Notes: generated from the letters alone by a model not told the origin. Counted from the stretch's first letter, positions 37,801-50,176 are shown. The stretch: 64,000 nt of DNA from Trichoderma breve (GCF_028502605.1 NC_079233.1:992001-1056000); one strand, 5' to 3'. Numbers and translations: made by a program.

Positions 37801-40800
37801 ACAATGGATTGATGGATGAATGATTGAATGGATGGATGGGTGTCTGTACGGAGTAGAAGGATTAATACAGTAGACAAGAAGGATGGTAGTCTGTTGAATT
37901 GGCGAACCAGACGGCCGGTGCAGGTGCAAATGCAGATGCAGATATCCACACCTCATCCTCATCAAATAGTAAATGCATATGCAGGGCGCTGGAGCTGGAG
38001 CTGCACTGTTTCGGCCACCGTGTCAGAGGTAAATTGCCCATAGATACAACATCCAACATCTCCATCAATTGCTGAATAAACCTGTGCGACAACAAGCACG
38101 TGCGGCTCAATTGCACTGTGCAGCTGCAAACGACACGGCCAATCAATCGTCCTCGTCATGAGCTGAATCCTGGGCATTTTACAGAAACTCCCTTGCGCGC
38201 GCTGCAAAGAGCGGCGAGCGGCGTTTTGCCAAGTTCAATGTTGGCCGCCGCGACAGGATGCCTGGCAAAAAGTCTAAATTGAGACGATCCTTCGCCTTGC
38301 GCGGATGCTTGCAGCTGATTTGATTTGCCTCCAAGCCCAAATGTTGGTGCTTTCACCCTTATTCGTTCAATTCAATATTACTGCATGTATTAAAAGCCCC
38401 GACTATACACAGTGCTAGTAAGTTGGCCAGCCACTTTTTAACTGATCAGTCATAATCAGCTTTCTCTCTTCCCCATTCATTCATTGCATGGAGCCCTTTT
38501 ATCCGGACTATTTCCTCGGTCCAGACACCAAATAATCAGCTCTTCAGTTTATAGCTGGCGTTTCTTCTGCTTCGCATCCCTGCTAGCCCACGTGTCGCGC
38601 CGATCCCCAGTTGCAAACTCGCCGCTATCTGGAGCGTCACGAGACGACTCTCACAGACGCCGCGCCACACTAGGTCTGCCCTTGGGCGTTGGTTTGCGCC
38701 GGACTGCGCTGGAGAATCGCAATGTCCCTTGCAGGTCGAGCTTGTGTACGGAGCACTTGCAGCAGCTACTGTATCTGAGCCCCCAAAACTGTCACTGTAA
38801 TCTGGTCGCCGACATGGGATTGATACAGGCAGCAGTGAGCTTAGTAGCCCTAGGTTTGCTTCATGTGCTTGCTTTGCTCTAGCCTCCTGCAAGATTATTA
38901 TTGTTCCCCCGCGTCGTTGTGATGCCGGGCCACTCTAAGCCGGTTTCCGAAGCTGAAATCTAGGTAATCTAATCCATTACTCATGCTCTAGCACTCTCAA
39001 GGTCATTGTCGAGTAATTATGTCGATTTGACTGGGACTCGCTCTGGCTGGTTGAGGCAAGTTGTCGTGCGTCAATCCACGCGGCCGTCGCTACGTCGCAT
39101 CCAGATTACATGTACCGCCGCTTCGTTGGCTTGACCGCACCACGCTCAGCGGTCTAGGAAGTTGCTTGCAGAAAGGACACCGTCAATCAGCAAGAGGTTG
39201 AAGTAAGAAACAAAGATGGAGCAAAAGCGTGACATGATTCATACTTGGTTCCATTGGCTCGCGTCTCATCGTAGACAAAATAAATGCATATGCCTAGCAA
39301 TAAGTTGCCCATCTGGGGTTGCAATGATACCATCTTGACAGGGGCAACGACGCCAGGAGGGCCGTTAATGTCCCCATACTTCGGATATGTTGAGCGGACC
39401 CAGTACTGTATATACCGTTCAATGCTACCTCTTTGTAGTATTTAAACCATGTATATCCGCGGAGTATTCTATATATAAGTGGAAATCGTATATGGAGTCT
39501 CCTGGCCGGTGCTTCATATGCCGTGACTAGCTCAGAAGCCGATCTGGCCCCCTATTTCCCCAGTTATAACGGAGTTGCAAGAGATATAATAGGATCTGCA
39601 GCATACATGATTACTGCTATTGCCACTGCCGATATTCGGCTCTTATTACTGGTGCCGGGGCTACCATAGATCTTTGTATTTCATATCTTGGATACATTCA
39701 GGGAAACCTCTGATGACCTGTTGAGGCACACAAAGTTTCACGGCACATGATGCTGTCAATTGACTGTTCGCGGGCGAACTAAGCAAGATTGCAACGGGCA
39801 TGAAGAACATTTCAGCCTCCTTAAGAGAATTCTAGAATAAAGGTAAGGAATAAAGGAGTGTCCAAAGCTTGAGTAACAATAGCCCTACAAAGGGAAATAT
39901 CAGCCCATAATACATATTCACTTCCAGCCCACGACGAAGTCATCTCCTTGTCTGCTATCCGGCCATATTGGGAAAGAGCCGATTTCCTGTCTCATCGAAT
40001 GGTCCTTGTTGGTTACATGTAGCCTTGTTAGGAGCGAAATGATGCTAACACGTAATTATATTTCTAGATGCCGGTACCAACGTGTAATTGTATGCTATCT
40101 CCACAACCAAGTCAAAAAAAGAAACAAAATCACATCATACTCTTATAGTGTCGATTACAGAGCAATATAAGTATCATGTTAGGCACGGAGTTGACCTGAT
40201 AGCAACAGTTACCATCCAGCTAACCTGTATGATCGATTGTATAAGCAGGAAAGAGGGCAAACACATAAAGGGTCCCAATGCAGCCGGATTCGAGGAATTC
40301 CGGATGACAATTTGGACTTTGAACAATCAGCTGGTCCCATTTCAGAAATGACATGCTAATTTGCAAGTAACTCGCCAGAATATCTAGCCTGGAGAACAGA
40401 AGGCGATCCGCGGTACTGGTGTTCTCTTTGCATAGGGATTCAACCATGCTTACCATGCTTACCACACTGATCCTGCTTCCTCCAATTGCGAAGTTTAGGC
40501 AAACTCTCTAAGCACTGTAAGGTGTGGCACCCTGCTCTTAGAACATCTCATCTTGTTGGCGTACTCGAAGAAATGCATGATTACCCTTCATATCTCCTCC
40601 CAAGCGAATGATTCAGCCTCTCGTTTTGATCCCAAGCACGTCCCTGCCTGACCAAAACATGTGCGTCGTCTCGAAAATTGAGTGGGCCAATGTTTCCGAT
40701 GTCGAATCGCCCGGATGTTTTAGCGGTCTGTTCGCTCACGGCCATCATATTACTGGTCGTACAACATGGGCATGCAGGACCCCATAGCATGCAGTGCACA

Positions 40801-41733
40801 TACAGAAGCAAACTTGTTTGTTTCTACCGGCGGCACCTCCGAAGAAGCCCCTTTCCCATTACGGGAGCTCCGTAGACTGACAGTCCTGTGCTGCCGTTTT
40901 GTTTCGACTGTTTGCAGTGCGCGCGCATGATGGTGATGCTTGAGAGAAGCGACGTGAGCACTAGGAAAATGCTACATGGACCGTGCTTGTGATTACTCGT
41001 AAAGGAAAGAAAGGAGAAACACTGACGATAGTGTCTGTGTACAACTTGGGGAAAAGTTTCACAGCAAATTGATCATCCGGTTATGTCTCTTTGTTCATGG
41101 TAAATTATGCGGCTTGCTATTAGATATGGTGAGTTTCTCATGTTGGGTTTATTCACCCTAATCTAAATTAAAATTGAGATGCTTTTACTACTGTTTACTA
41201 GAGAAGTTGTGTGTTATAAGCTCAAGTGGTTTTGCTATCAGTGTTAACTCCTGTTATCATGAGCCTTTGAAGGTGACAAGAAGTGATGGATATCATGCAT
41301 GGGTTAGCTGAAAGAACGGAAGAGAGCTCGACTAATTACTTGCTCCATTGAATCTAAACCTGGCATCTATAAGCGACAAGCGAACACAAGACACGTGAAG
41401 CAACAGACTGAGACAACTACCCCACTACGGTTACTACCTCTTGTTGTCTCGATGTACAGTAGCCTTGTTTAAAGTTAAAAAGACAATTGAATTTAGTTAA
41501 TGATCGCCAGTTCATTACAAAGTGAATTCACCTTGCTGAGCCCGTTTAGAAGCATCGATTTAGTGCTGCGTGGAAATGTGATGACGTCAACACACATGTA
41601 TGTTGACGAGCTTCAAGAAGCGTCACAATGACCTCAAGTATTTCGGCAATCAAAAATAAATAAAACAGAAAAAAAGCCAATTGAACCCATTTTGCAAGAA
41701 ACATTGAAAATAAAACCATCAATCATATTTATC
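34871..41733. other. 6.9 kb stretch with no recognisable gene
   Basis: The longest frame is ~132 codons and none has a protein-like pattern or usable intron chain. The first ~700 bases are the kinase promoter and leader. The rest contains a 4-bp repeat tract (37805-37840), several TACGGAGTA/TACTCCGTA-type words (for example 36221, 36644, 37846 and 38744) and TATA-like stretches near 39420-39480 without a following gene. It may be regulatory, a lncRNA source or decayed sequence. Confidence 0.5.
37805..37840 (+). repeat. Tetranucleotide (GGAT/GAAT)n tract
   Basis: A run of GGAT, TGAT and GAAT units, degenerate but clearly 4-periodic, in the non-coding block. Confidence 0.7.
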
Positions 41734-42156
41734 ATGGCATCCAGCATTCGTAACCTCGCTCAGACTTCGCGACGATGCATAACAGCCGTCCCGCGACTGT
41801 ATCACACCTCCGCCGCCCTTCGACTTCCGTACAAAGACTCCCAAGACCGCCAATCTCTCAAGCCTCAATCCAACAATGGCACGAGATCCGGTCGAGATGA
41901 CGATGTCGCGGCGCAAAAGGACGCTGCCTTTGACCCGTCCAAGACGAAGCCGACGCCGGAGTCGGAGATGGAGACTGCGGGCCGCGGCAATGAGATGAAC
42001 CCTCTGCATGCAAGCGGCGCGAATCAAGAGTTTAACAAGCCGATGGGAGAGGGAAAGCAGGCGCATGATACGGGACCGGGCAAGGAGACGAGGAAGGGGG
42101 GGAGGAGTGGTGGAGGGAGTCCGCCGAAGAAAGGGAAGACGCCTGGGAAAGCCTGA
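41734..42156 (+). CDS. Small basic protein with mitochondrial-type presequence
   Basis: Intronless 140-aa frame. The N-terminus MASSIRNLAQTSRRCITAVP is rich in R, S and A with no acid residue until after residue 30 and continues RLYHTSAALR, a typical mitochondrial targeting and cleavage pattern (RxY/HTS). The mature part is very hydrophilic and probably disordered (NEMNPLHASGANQEFNKP, then Gly/Lys-rich to PGKA). An in-frame ATG at 41692 lies upstream, but the presequence argues for 41734. I do not recognise the family; it resembles small conserved fungal mitochondrial proteins of unknown role. Confidence 0.68.
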   Translation: MASSIRNLAQTSRRCITAVPRLYHTSAALRLPYKDSQDRQSLKPQSNNGTRSGRDDDVAAQKDAAFDPSKTKPTPESEMETAGRGNEMNPLHASGANQEFNKPMGEGKQAHDTGPGKETRKGGRSGGGSPPKKGKTPGKA

Positions 42157-42670
42157 GGAATGCTGCAGAGGGGCTCCAATGAATATATGGCAGTATTTAT
42201 ACGAGTTGGAATCATCATCGGACATTTTTGGATTTATCAGGGTACATATATCCTATTCTGGAACCTTTGGGATAGACGTCTCAAAGGCAATGATCCAGCT
42301 TGACAACATCGCATAGTAACTTCATGTTGCATAGATAAAAACAGACAATCGAGTCAAACAAGGAACAATCAAGAATATCAATATTATATAATGCTCTTGA
42401 AGCTTTGAGAGTCGTTTGGAACAGCCACATCTGGGGAATCCCAGTAACGTTACACACGCCCTATGTAGCTCGGGACACGGCAGACCGAAGAGCTGAAGGC
42501 GGGGTACGATTCAATAAACCGATCGTAATCATCCGATCGACAAGTTATATAACACCGCTCTCTTTGTTTCACAACTCCAATCTCAACAGCCCAAGTAGAG
42601 AAAAACACCAAGATTGAGACAAGACAGTTCGGAAGTACCTAAATAAGCAAAAGGGCAGAGAAACGTCATC
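42157..42670. other. Intergenic region ahead of the SDR gene
   Basis: About 510 bases. It carries the 3' end of the small mitochondrial-type gene and the SDR promoter with a TATATAA box at 42546-42552. No gene is seen. Confidence 0.45.
42546..42552 (+). promoter_or_regulatory. TATA-like box of the SDR gene
   Basis: TATATAA, 125 bases upstream of the SDR start, in an otherwise mixed sequence. Confidence 0.4.
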
Positions 42671-43453
42671 ATGGCCCAGGCCAAGTTCGCCGTTTATCCC
42701 AGCCTCGTCGACCGCACCGTCGTCATCACAGGCGGTGCGCAGGGCATCGCCGCGGAAATGGTCGAGCAATTCTCACTGCAGGGCTCTCAAGTCATATTCC
42801 TCGACGTCGAGGACGAGCTTGCCGCCGCTTTGGTCCGAAAAGTGTCTGATCAGGGCGTCAAACACAAGCCCATATACTATCACTGCGATGTCATCAAGAT
42901 TGACGAGGAGCTCAAACCCACGGCGGCCAAGATCCTGAAAGATCATCCCAGGATCGATGGCCTCATAAACAGTGCCGCGAGGGCAATGGTGAAGCCCTCG
43001 CAGGAAATCACGACCGAGTGGTGGGATGAGAGCGTCGCTGTGAACCTGCGGCATCAGTTCTTCCTGACCCAGGCCTTGCTGCCGGGGCTTCTCCTTGCTG
43101 CCGGAAACGCTTCGGTGATTAACATGGGGAGCATCAACTGGCTCGTTTCGGCGACTGGTCAGGCGGGTTACACGACGAGCAAAGCCGCCGTTGTGGGACT
43201 GACGAGGACGCTGGCACATGAGTTTGGACCGCAGGGTATCAGGGTGAATAGTATCATGCCGGGGTCCATTGCGACGGAGAGGGAGAGGACGGTGGTCATG
43301 ACGCCTGAGTACAAGGCCAAGGTTCTAGGCAGTCAGGCGATCAAGAGGCTGATTGAGCCGGTGGAGGTGGCGAGGATGGCCATGTGGTTGATTGCAGATG
43401 ATAGTGCTGCGGTGACAAACCAGAGCATGAGAATTGACGGCGGATGGACATAG
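42671..43453 (+). CDS. Short-chain dehydrogenase/reductase (classical SDR)
   Basis: Intronless, 260 aa. The cofactor motif TGGAQGIA is at 20-27, D45 at the end of strand 2 favours NAD(H) over NADP(H), and an NSAA segment at 100-103 replaces the usual NNAG. The catalytic residues N125, S154 (NMGSINW), Y167 and K171 (YTTSK) are all present, followed by the PGSIAT loop and a GGW-type C-terminus (IDGGWT). It is an active oxidoreductase by all visible criteria. The substrate cannot be told; sugars or sugar acids are common in the closest-looking bacterial-type SDRs, which is a weak inference. No partner gene lies beside it. Confidence 0.9.
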   Translation: MAQAKFAVYPSLVDRTVVITGGAQGIAAEMVEQFSLQGSQVIFLDVEDELAAALVRKVSDQGVKHKPIYYHCDVIKIDEELKPTAAKILKDHPRIDGLINSAARAMVKPSQEITTEWWDESVAVNLRHQFFLTQALLPGLLLAAGNASVINMGSINWLVSATGQAGYTTSKAAVVGLTRTLAHEFGPQGIRVNSIMPGSIATERERTVVMTPEYKAKVLGSQAIKRLIEPVEVARMAMWLIADDSAAVTNQSMRIDGGWT

Positions 43454-46400
43454 GATGTGGGCTTTGAATAAGTAAATAATGTCGGTTTTTAGATACTATG
43501 CTGATTGTAGAAACACTGATATGGCATGTATAAGAAGATTTGGCTTTCATGATACTATGAAGATAAAGTTGGATAGTGCCACAAAACACATAGAAATAAA
43601 GTAGCCATTGCTAACAAATTTTATGTCGAGAGCTTCTACGTCTTGTCAGCCGAGCGTACAACATCTATATACCTCGCCATTGCTTCTGCTGCCCGTTTAA
43701 TCACCTCATCTACAGCTTGCGTGAACGGAATGTTGTTGACTTTCTGCTCCAATAGTTTGTACTGGCGCATTAATACATTCTTATCGATGTTGACCTTGTG
43801 CATATTGGCCGTCATTATGTGTTGCAGAAAGAGCAGCTCTATTTCAGCTTGTCTAACTAGTCGTACGAGGATGGGATGATGTTGGAAAGGTTAAAGACAA
43901 TCGCGTCCCTCTGAGATACTATCGTCGTTGGTCTCTGCGAAGCCTATAAGTATTGTGATTAATAAATGATAACTCGTGAGAAATATTGCCTGTGTTAAAA
44001 GAAATAAAGGCGAGAGAATTACATCACAAAATCCATGGGGGTTTCTGCCTCCGAAATCCTCTAGATACTTCGTGACGCTTCGAAAGGAATTGATCAACTC
44101 GTACTTCCACAAACTGCCACGCTTCATCGGTAATCGTCCTCCGCCAAAACGGATCATGTTCATACTGGCATAGCACACGCGTTGCTCTCCCAATAGTCCG
44201 AGCGTTCTGCTGTCGCCACTTTGTTGTGGGCTTGGCAGTAGACAACCTGCTCCTTCGTCTTGGCAAATCTTGTCTTCTTGGAAGGATGCGGTACAGCCAC
44301 CATAATGGAGTCGGACGGCAGCTCGAATGCTTGTTCAATCATGCTCGCATCTTGGCAACCGAAGAGATGCATAGTGATAGGGGCAGAAGATTGATGGGCA
44401 GCCTGGGCGGCGGCATGGACCTGGACACCATTAGAGAGCGTGACGGCTCAGAGCTTGAGCTAGATGACGAGGGGAGGTCTCTTGCGATCTGCGGCTTTGA
44501 CAAAGCCTAGAGTTTGCTAAAGGTTGCATCTAACTATGGCACGAAATCTTAGAAATGTGATAGTAATTCGACGTAAATGGGATGCCAATATTCTTTTACT
44601 ATTGAGATGACATTGTTCGCAATTGCTGCTTACATTGCATAACTAGAATACCCTCCACCCCTTCTCAAGCTTTTGACCACCTTTAACGATGTCGTTACTC
44701 GTATTTGCCGTATTATGTAAAACCTCAATGAGGCTTTGGATCCATTCCAATTCACCCCTTCTCAAGCATTTCCGGAGCTGAAGTCTCCGCACAACGGGCC
44801 GTCGCTTCGGCTCGGGTCTTCCTAAATGGGTAATAGAATTATCAAACAGAAAGAGAGAATGCCCGATTTGTGGTTATAAAGAGTAGCGAAGGGAAGATTC
44901 CAAAAGTATTATCTGGGCTGGAGATTGATCATGTCGTGGTTGCAGAAAGTTGAGTTGTTGAAGACTGCGCAAGTTTTCTTGAGATGGGAGCAAGCAGGGT
45001 AGCTGAAATTGCTCGTGCTACGACGCCCTTGGCAGACATACGACTTGCAATGCATGATGAGAGATCCCCCCACACGTATATCCTAGACTTATGCAGGTGG
45101 CAGGTGGCTAGCCGTTGACGATTGACCCCTTTGTCTTATGGAGAACTTCTAGATTGCAAATTAGGTGGCCAAGATTCTTGGGTTACTTCGCTACGGATGT
45201 CCTCAATCAGTACTAGCAGCAGCATGTCGTTCAGCTCCATAACGGCGAGGCTTGAAATGGTATCACAAGGTGAATGGCATCGTTTGAAATACGAAGTTAA
45301 CCGAAATACCCGAGGCAAATGCCTGTGATATCGGGCTGAAGATGCGGAGGTGGCACTGCATATCCGCCTGTCTCTAGTTCCACACGCAGCGCCAGCGGTG
45401 AGACTACGATGGGATGACTTGATAAGAGTTGTTGAGATTTCAGGAATGTTTACCCGAAGGCAACGAATGGTATGATATGGAGAGGGCGTCTTTGGCGTTT
45501 TGGGCGCTTATTCCAACGAGGGCAGCGAGAGTGTTGATCACGACAGAGGCGCTATTGCAACTGGGGCTGGCTTCGATGATGACTCCATATTTGACAAGTG
45601 AGATAAGCAAATGAATCTTTGGCCAATCACTTTGTCTCTAATTTAATAATTTCTCTCGGAGAATGCGGTAGTAAGTTCTTGATCGTTACTCCGAGATAAG
45701 TCATGAGGCCGCACCTGTATAGCTTCAATTATACAATGTATGGCTGCGTTTGTTTTCCAGCACAAGCATGACATGTCTACCTTTAACCGTACCGTCTCCA
45801 TTATTTTTCTTTTCCTATCTGCTGGATTACACTGCTTACAATGCTCTCATAATAACTAAAATGATCTGATGCCTTCCAACATGAGACAATCTCCTGATAG
45901 TAATTACAAGAGTCGTTCAACAGAGAACCAACCTAACGATCATGCTAATATTAGAGAGATAAAGCCACTACTGTCTGTCAATATCACGCCCTAAGTTCGA
46001 CAAGTCAGCTACAGCCTTAATCTGTCGATATGAGGCCATCCATCCCGTTGGAGAGCCAGCATTAAGGCACCCAGGCCAATCACCTCTCAGGGCACCCAAA
46101 CGTGGCGCCGCCTCATCGTTAATCAGCCGCTGATAAGACCAACCATCCGACGGTTTGCGAAGTTCTAGAAGCCAAGTGAGCACTACGAGAACAATTCTGG
46201 TGCTTGCGGAATCAAACCGGTTTCGGGAAAAGGCAAGCATCGGCAATCTTTGGGGTGGGAGGAGAGACATAAGAGACCGGCGGCCGTCGCGGGGTCTGGG
46301 GCAGGTCGGGGAAGCGGGCCATTTTGGGGGGCTTCTCGAAGACATGACTCGCAGGCCAGGGCTTTTTAGTGGACAAGGGCTGAGTTTTCTCTTGGGCTTC

Positions 46401-47771
46401 TAGCGAGGGCGGAGGAACAACTCTAATTGCGCCCTCTTTTTGCTTGGCTCTTGGGCTGTGAAACGGTTGGTGTGGGCATGGGTAGGTGGGAGGGATGGGA
46501 TTGCTGCATGCATGCAGCAGCTGATTTGCCTATCTTGCCTTTGTTCGTATTGCTAATCACGCACGTTTCTCACTCGGGATGTATAACGCTCATATGTCCG
46601 AGTCCATGATGATTAAGGTAAGTTGCTTCCATAGAGCTCAACCACCAACTTGTCCATCTTCGAGACGGTTTCTCAACATCAACAAGGAGATCCGGGGTAT
46701 CAACTTGCCAAGAGATCACAGCCCGTTTCCCCAAAGTCTGTTACGTTTTCTTTTCTTTCAAAATCTGGAGTTCCCCGAATTTGCCCCCACGAGCAAGCAT
46801 CTGATGAGTTTTCCAAGCCTCTGTGAACAAAAGCATGTTTGTAAAATTTGGAGTCATCCACCAAACTAAGTGGAGAGCAACTCAAATCACAACCCACCAA
46901 GACTCTGTGCCACCACCAATGCCGCCAATACAAATCCAGTTTCTGACGAACAAGCGGCTGGAGTCTTCTCGTGAAACCACATCTCAGCATCCTGCCCTAG
47001 CATGACAATTACCTAACAGCAGCCTCGCGGACTGGCCAGCCGTCTCATCACAAGTGGGTTCCTGTCGTTCGCGCCCTATCCATCTGCCGGGATTAACATG
47101 TCAAGCTGGGTCCCTGCGATGGCGCCGCGTCCCTTGGCGACCCACGAGCCTTTCTGAGTGGCGGGCTCGAACGGTTCCGCTGAGCTACGGGCTACGAGAA
47201 TCCTTCTCTGCGTCGGAATACTTGCCCTTGGTGTTATGGAGCTAGGCGCAGACCATGTTACTGCTTTTGTATGTTACGAGGAGAACCGCTCCGTGCTCTG
47301 CCCCGTTAGCCTGCGCAAGGGCTCTCGAAATGGAATCAGATCATACAACTGGCCTCGACTTGCCTCTCCGGTCCCGGCTATCGGAAGCTCTGATGGCTTT
47401 GTCCACTGACTCAGGGTTCCCGCTTCCTGGTTTCTCCCGTTCAGCTTTGTTGTTGGCCCTGTAAGCTGTGTGTAGCATTGGGCGTGTTAGTGTCAGTATC
47501 ACCAGAGGAAGGGGGTTGAAAAAATATAAAAAGTGTTGAGCCCTCCCGGCCCTCCCCTTGCTGCCCTGTTCCGTGTGACGTGCTTTTTTGAAGGCTTCTG
47601 GAAATATTCTAGCCTCCGCCCTGCATTAGATACCCGAAGACTCGGGCAGGCTGTATTCTGCGCCCAAGATCTCCAAGTGCCGGCACCAGCCCGCGCGCTA
47701 CGGACTTTTTTTGTGTGTGAATACCCCAATTTCTGGAAAATCTCCAAAAAGAGCAACGAAACAGCCCCAAA
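43454..47771. other. 4.3 kb gene-poor region with a broken gene
   Basis: Apart from the minus-strand remnant at 43.6-44.5 kb, I see no intact gene. It contains an exact 15-bp direct repeat (CACCCCTTCTCAAGC) at 44656-44670 and 44753-44767. The segment before 47772 is the promoter and leader of the permease. Further short frames around 45.1-46.3 kb on the minus strand look faintly coding but could be chance. Confidence 0.45.
43636..44450 (-). pseudogene. Probable broken gene of unknown family
   Basis: Several adjacent minus-strand segments look like protein but are not joined by one frame. Segment A (44450-44160) is open through MHLFGCQDASMIEQAFELPS and on into VAVPHPSKKTRFAKTKEQVV. It is followed, one frame away, by segment B (about 44185-44024: QYEHDPFWRRTITDEAWQFV). 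A frame shift and intron-like stretch follow, then segment D (about 43890-43636), a helical run with LLFLQHIMTANMHKVNIDKN and a VIKRAAEAMARYI end, closing at a stop at 43636. The composition is unlike random intergenic frames. No domain is recognised. It could instead be an intact gene with unusual introns or a sequence error. Confidence 0.35.
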
Positions 47772-49736
47772 ATGTCCCAGCGGGCTAGTTCGGGCGACTC
47801 ACCGTCCGTGGGAGCAGAGGAGAAGGGAAACGCAGGCAAGGCCGTGCAGGACACTGCCGTGGTGCAGCAATCAGACGCTGCCTTCACAAATTCATACGAT
47901 GAGGAGGATTTCTGGACGAGGAACGGCTTGAATGCCAAGTCATTCCAGAAGAAGCACTATGGATTGGGACTGGTGGAACTGGACCGAGCGATGAAGACGC
48001 GGCACTTACAGATGATTGCCATCGGAGGCTCTATTGGTGCTGGTTTTTTCGTTGGTTCTGGTGGTGCTCTGGCTAAAGGTGTAAGTGAGAATTGAAAGAA
48101 AAAAGAAAGGAAAAAGAAAGAAAAAGAGAAATGGTTATCTGATAGATGCTGACATTTGCTGCGCCGTACAGGGTCCTGCCTCGGTTCTTATTTGCTTCCT
48201 CGTCGTCGGTTTCATGGTCTTCAACGTCGGTAAGTCCACGCACGATTCATATCCCAAGATACCTCTCGATTTATACACATTTACTCACAATTCGCCACAG
48301 TCTTTGCTCTTGGTGAGCTTGCCATCATGTACCCAGTTTCCGGTGGTTTCTACACATACGCAACTCGCTTCATCGACCCCTCTTTTGGCTTTGCAGTCGG
48401 ATGGAATTACTTCTTCCTCTGGTTTGTCGTCTTACCACTCGAATTAACAGTCTGCTCCCTCGTCATTCAATACTGGAATCAGGATATAAGCGTCGGCGTC
48501 TGGATCACCATCTTCTGGGTCGCCATTATCCTCATCAACATCTTCGGAAGCATTGGTTATGCCGAGGAAGAATTCTGGTCTTCGGTCATCAAGCTGGCGG
48601 CAACCCTCGTCTTCATGATCATCTGCTTTGTGCTTGTGCTCGGCGGTGGCCCTTCGAGTGGAAGATACTCCGAATACATAGGAGCTCATTATTGGCACAA
48701 CCCTGGTGCGTTCCGCAACGGCTTCCGAGGTTTCTGTTCCGTCTTCGTCACCGCTGCCTTCTCCTTTACTGGAACTGAACTTGTTGGCCTTGCCGCGGCC
48801 GAGAGTCGTAACCCAGTCAAGTCACTACCTAGCTCCATCAAGCAAGTGTTTTGGCGAATCACCCTCTTCTATGTGCTTGGCCTCTTCTTTGTCGGTCTTT
48901 TGATTCCCTCAGACGACCCGAGACTCCTGTCTAGCGCGGCTTATACCGACGTCAAGGCATCGCCTTTCGTCCTTGTCGGCCTCTATGCCGGTCTCCGCGG
49001 CTTCGACCACTTCATGAACGCCGTTATCCTCATCTCCGTCATCTCCATTGGTGTTTCCAGTGTTTACGGCGGCTCCCGCACACTGACTGCCATGGCACAG
49101 CAGGGATATGCTCCCAAGTTCTTCACCTACATTGACCGCTCCGGAAGATGTCTCCCTTCTACGATTGTCATGCTTCTCACAGGACCTCTCGCCTATATCA
49201 ACCTCAGTGCCTCAGGACCTACTGTTTTCAACTGGCTGCAGGCCCTCTCCGGTCTTGCCGTTCTCTTCGCCTGGGCTGCCATTTGCATTGCCCATATTCG
49301 CTTCCGTGCGGCATGGGCTTACCATGGACATACCCTGGATGAGATTCCCTTCAAGGCAATCTTTGGCGTGGTGGGATCATGGATCGGATTGTTCATTTGC
49401 TTTATTTGCTTTGCTGCTCAAGTAAGTTTAATTCTCGATATATGCAGAGTCCACTGTGATACTAACAGACATTAGTTCTTCACGGCCATCGCACCCCCAG
49501 GTACATCCGAGCTCAACGATGCCGAGGGCTTCTTCCAATCCTACCTCGCCTTCCCCATTGTCGTTGCCTTCTGGGTTGCTGGATATATCTGGAAGCGCAC
49601 TGGTTGGCTGAAGGTGTCGCAAATCGATGTTGACACTGGCCGCCGTGAGTTGAACTGGGATGAGATCCGCGCATACAAGGAGTGGGTAGCGTCTCAGCCT
49701 GCTTGGAAGCGTGTCTATTATAAGTTGTTCCAGTAG
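47772..49736 (+). CDS. Amino-acid permease (APC superfamily, fungal AAT/YAT type)
   Basis: Exons 47772-48080, 48172-48229, 48301-49421 and 49476-49736, giving 582 aa. The hydrophilic ~75-residue N-terminus leads to the family signature LKTRHL-like [20 protein letters not shown], then [11 protein letters not shown]. About 12 membrane segments follow, with [17 protein letters not shown] and a [20 protein letters not shown] motif, both typical of Gap1/Dip5-type transporters. The C-terminal cytosolic tail ends in KRVYYKLFQ. The second exon is only 58 nt and the first intron contains a purine-rich A/G tract. Proton-coupled amino-acid uptake at the plasma membrane is expected; the specificity is unknown. 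Confidence 0.93.
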
Positions 49737-50176
49737 GCGAATGCGTACCGGGCTATGGAGAGCCAGCATGTAGTTGTCAGTTTAAGAATCAATGCAAGTA
49801 ATCTAATATTTGAAGTACATATGATATTATCAACTTTGGCATCCGTCGTTTACTCGTCGTCTTACATGTGATCAATCACCATACTCTGGGTCTCTGAATA
49901 TTAACCCCAAGTGATGTTCGTAGTCAACACCCCACCGCCCACGAGTCAGGTCATCTCCTAAGAATAGCGACCAAGTCTTGCAAGTATTGGGTTCAGACGG
50001 AAAAGTTCTGCTAGACATGGCCACTCCTATATACTCGTAGACTTGTTGCGTGTATTCCATCAAACAATCGAGTATGAAAGATGCAAACGACAAACATCAA
50101 AAATTGAATCTCATGACCCCAACTCACAAGTAGAAAGTCCAAAAAAGAAAGTTCCTAAGCCGAAGCTCCGAAGAAC
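49737..50176. other. Intergenic region between permease and tRNA-Pro
   Basis: About 440 bases holding the permease 3' end. No gene is seen. Confidence 0.45.

Noticed and set aside
38484..38882. 132-aa frame in the 6.9 kb block
   Set aside because: Low-complexity, mixed composition with no domain and no intron chain; probably chance.
44850..44890. CPICGY zinc-ribbon-like codons
   Set aside because: The frame stops after a few codons and no further zinc ligands follow.
45968..46345. 125-aa minus-strand frame with some protein-like composition
   Set aside because: No domain, no partner exon and no support beyond length; it could be chance.
47100..47200. tRNA-like pattern (GAGCTACGGGCT and a TTCGAAC-like word)
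   Set aside because: The pieces are in the wrong order and spacing for a tRNA; no acceptor or anticodon stem can be formed.
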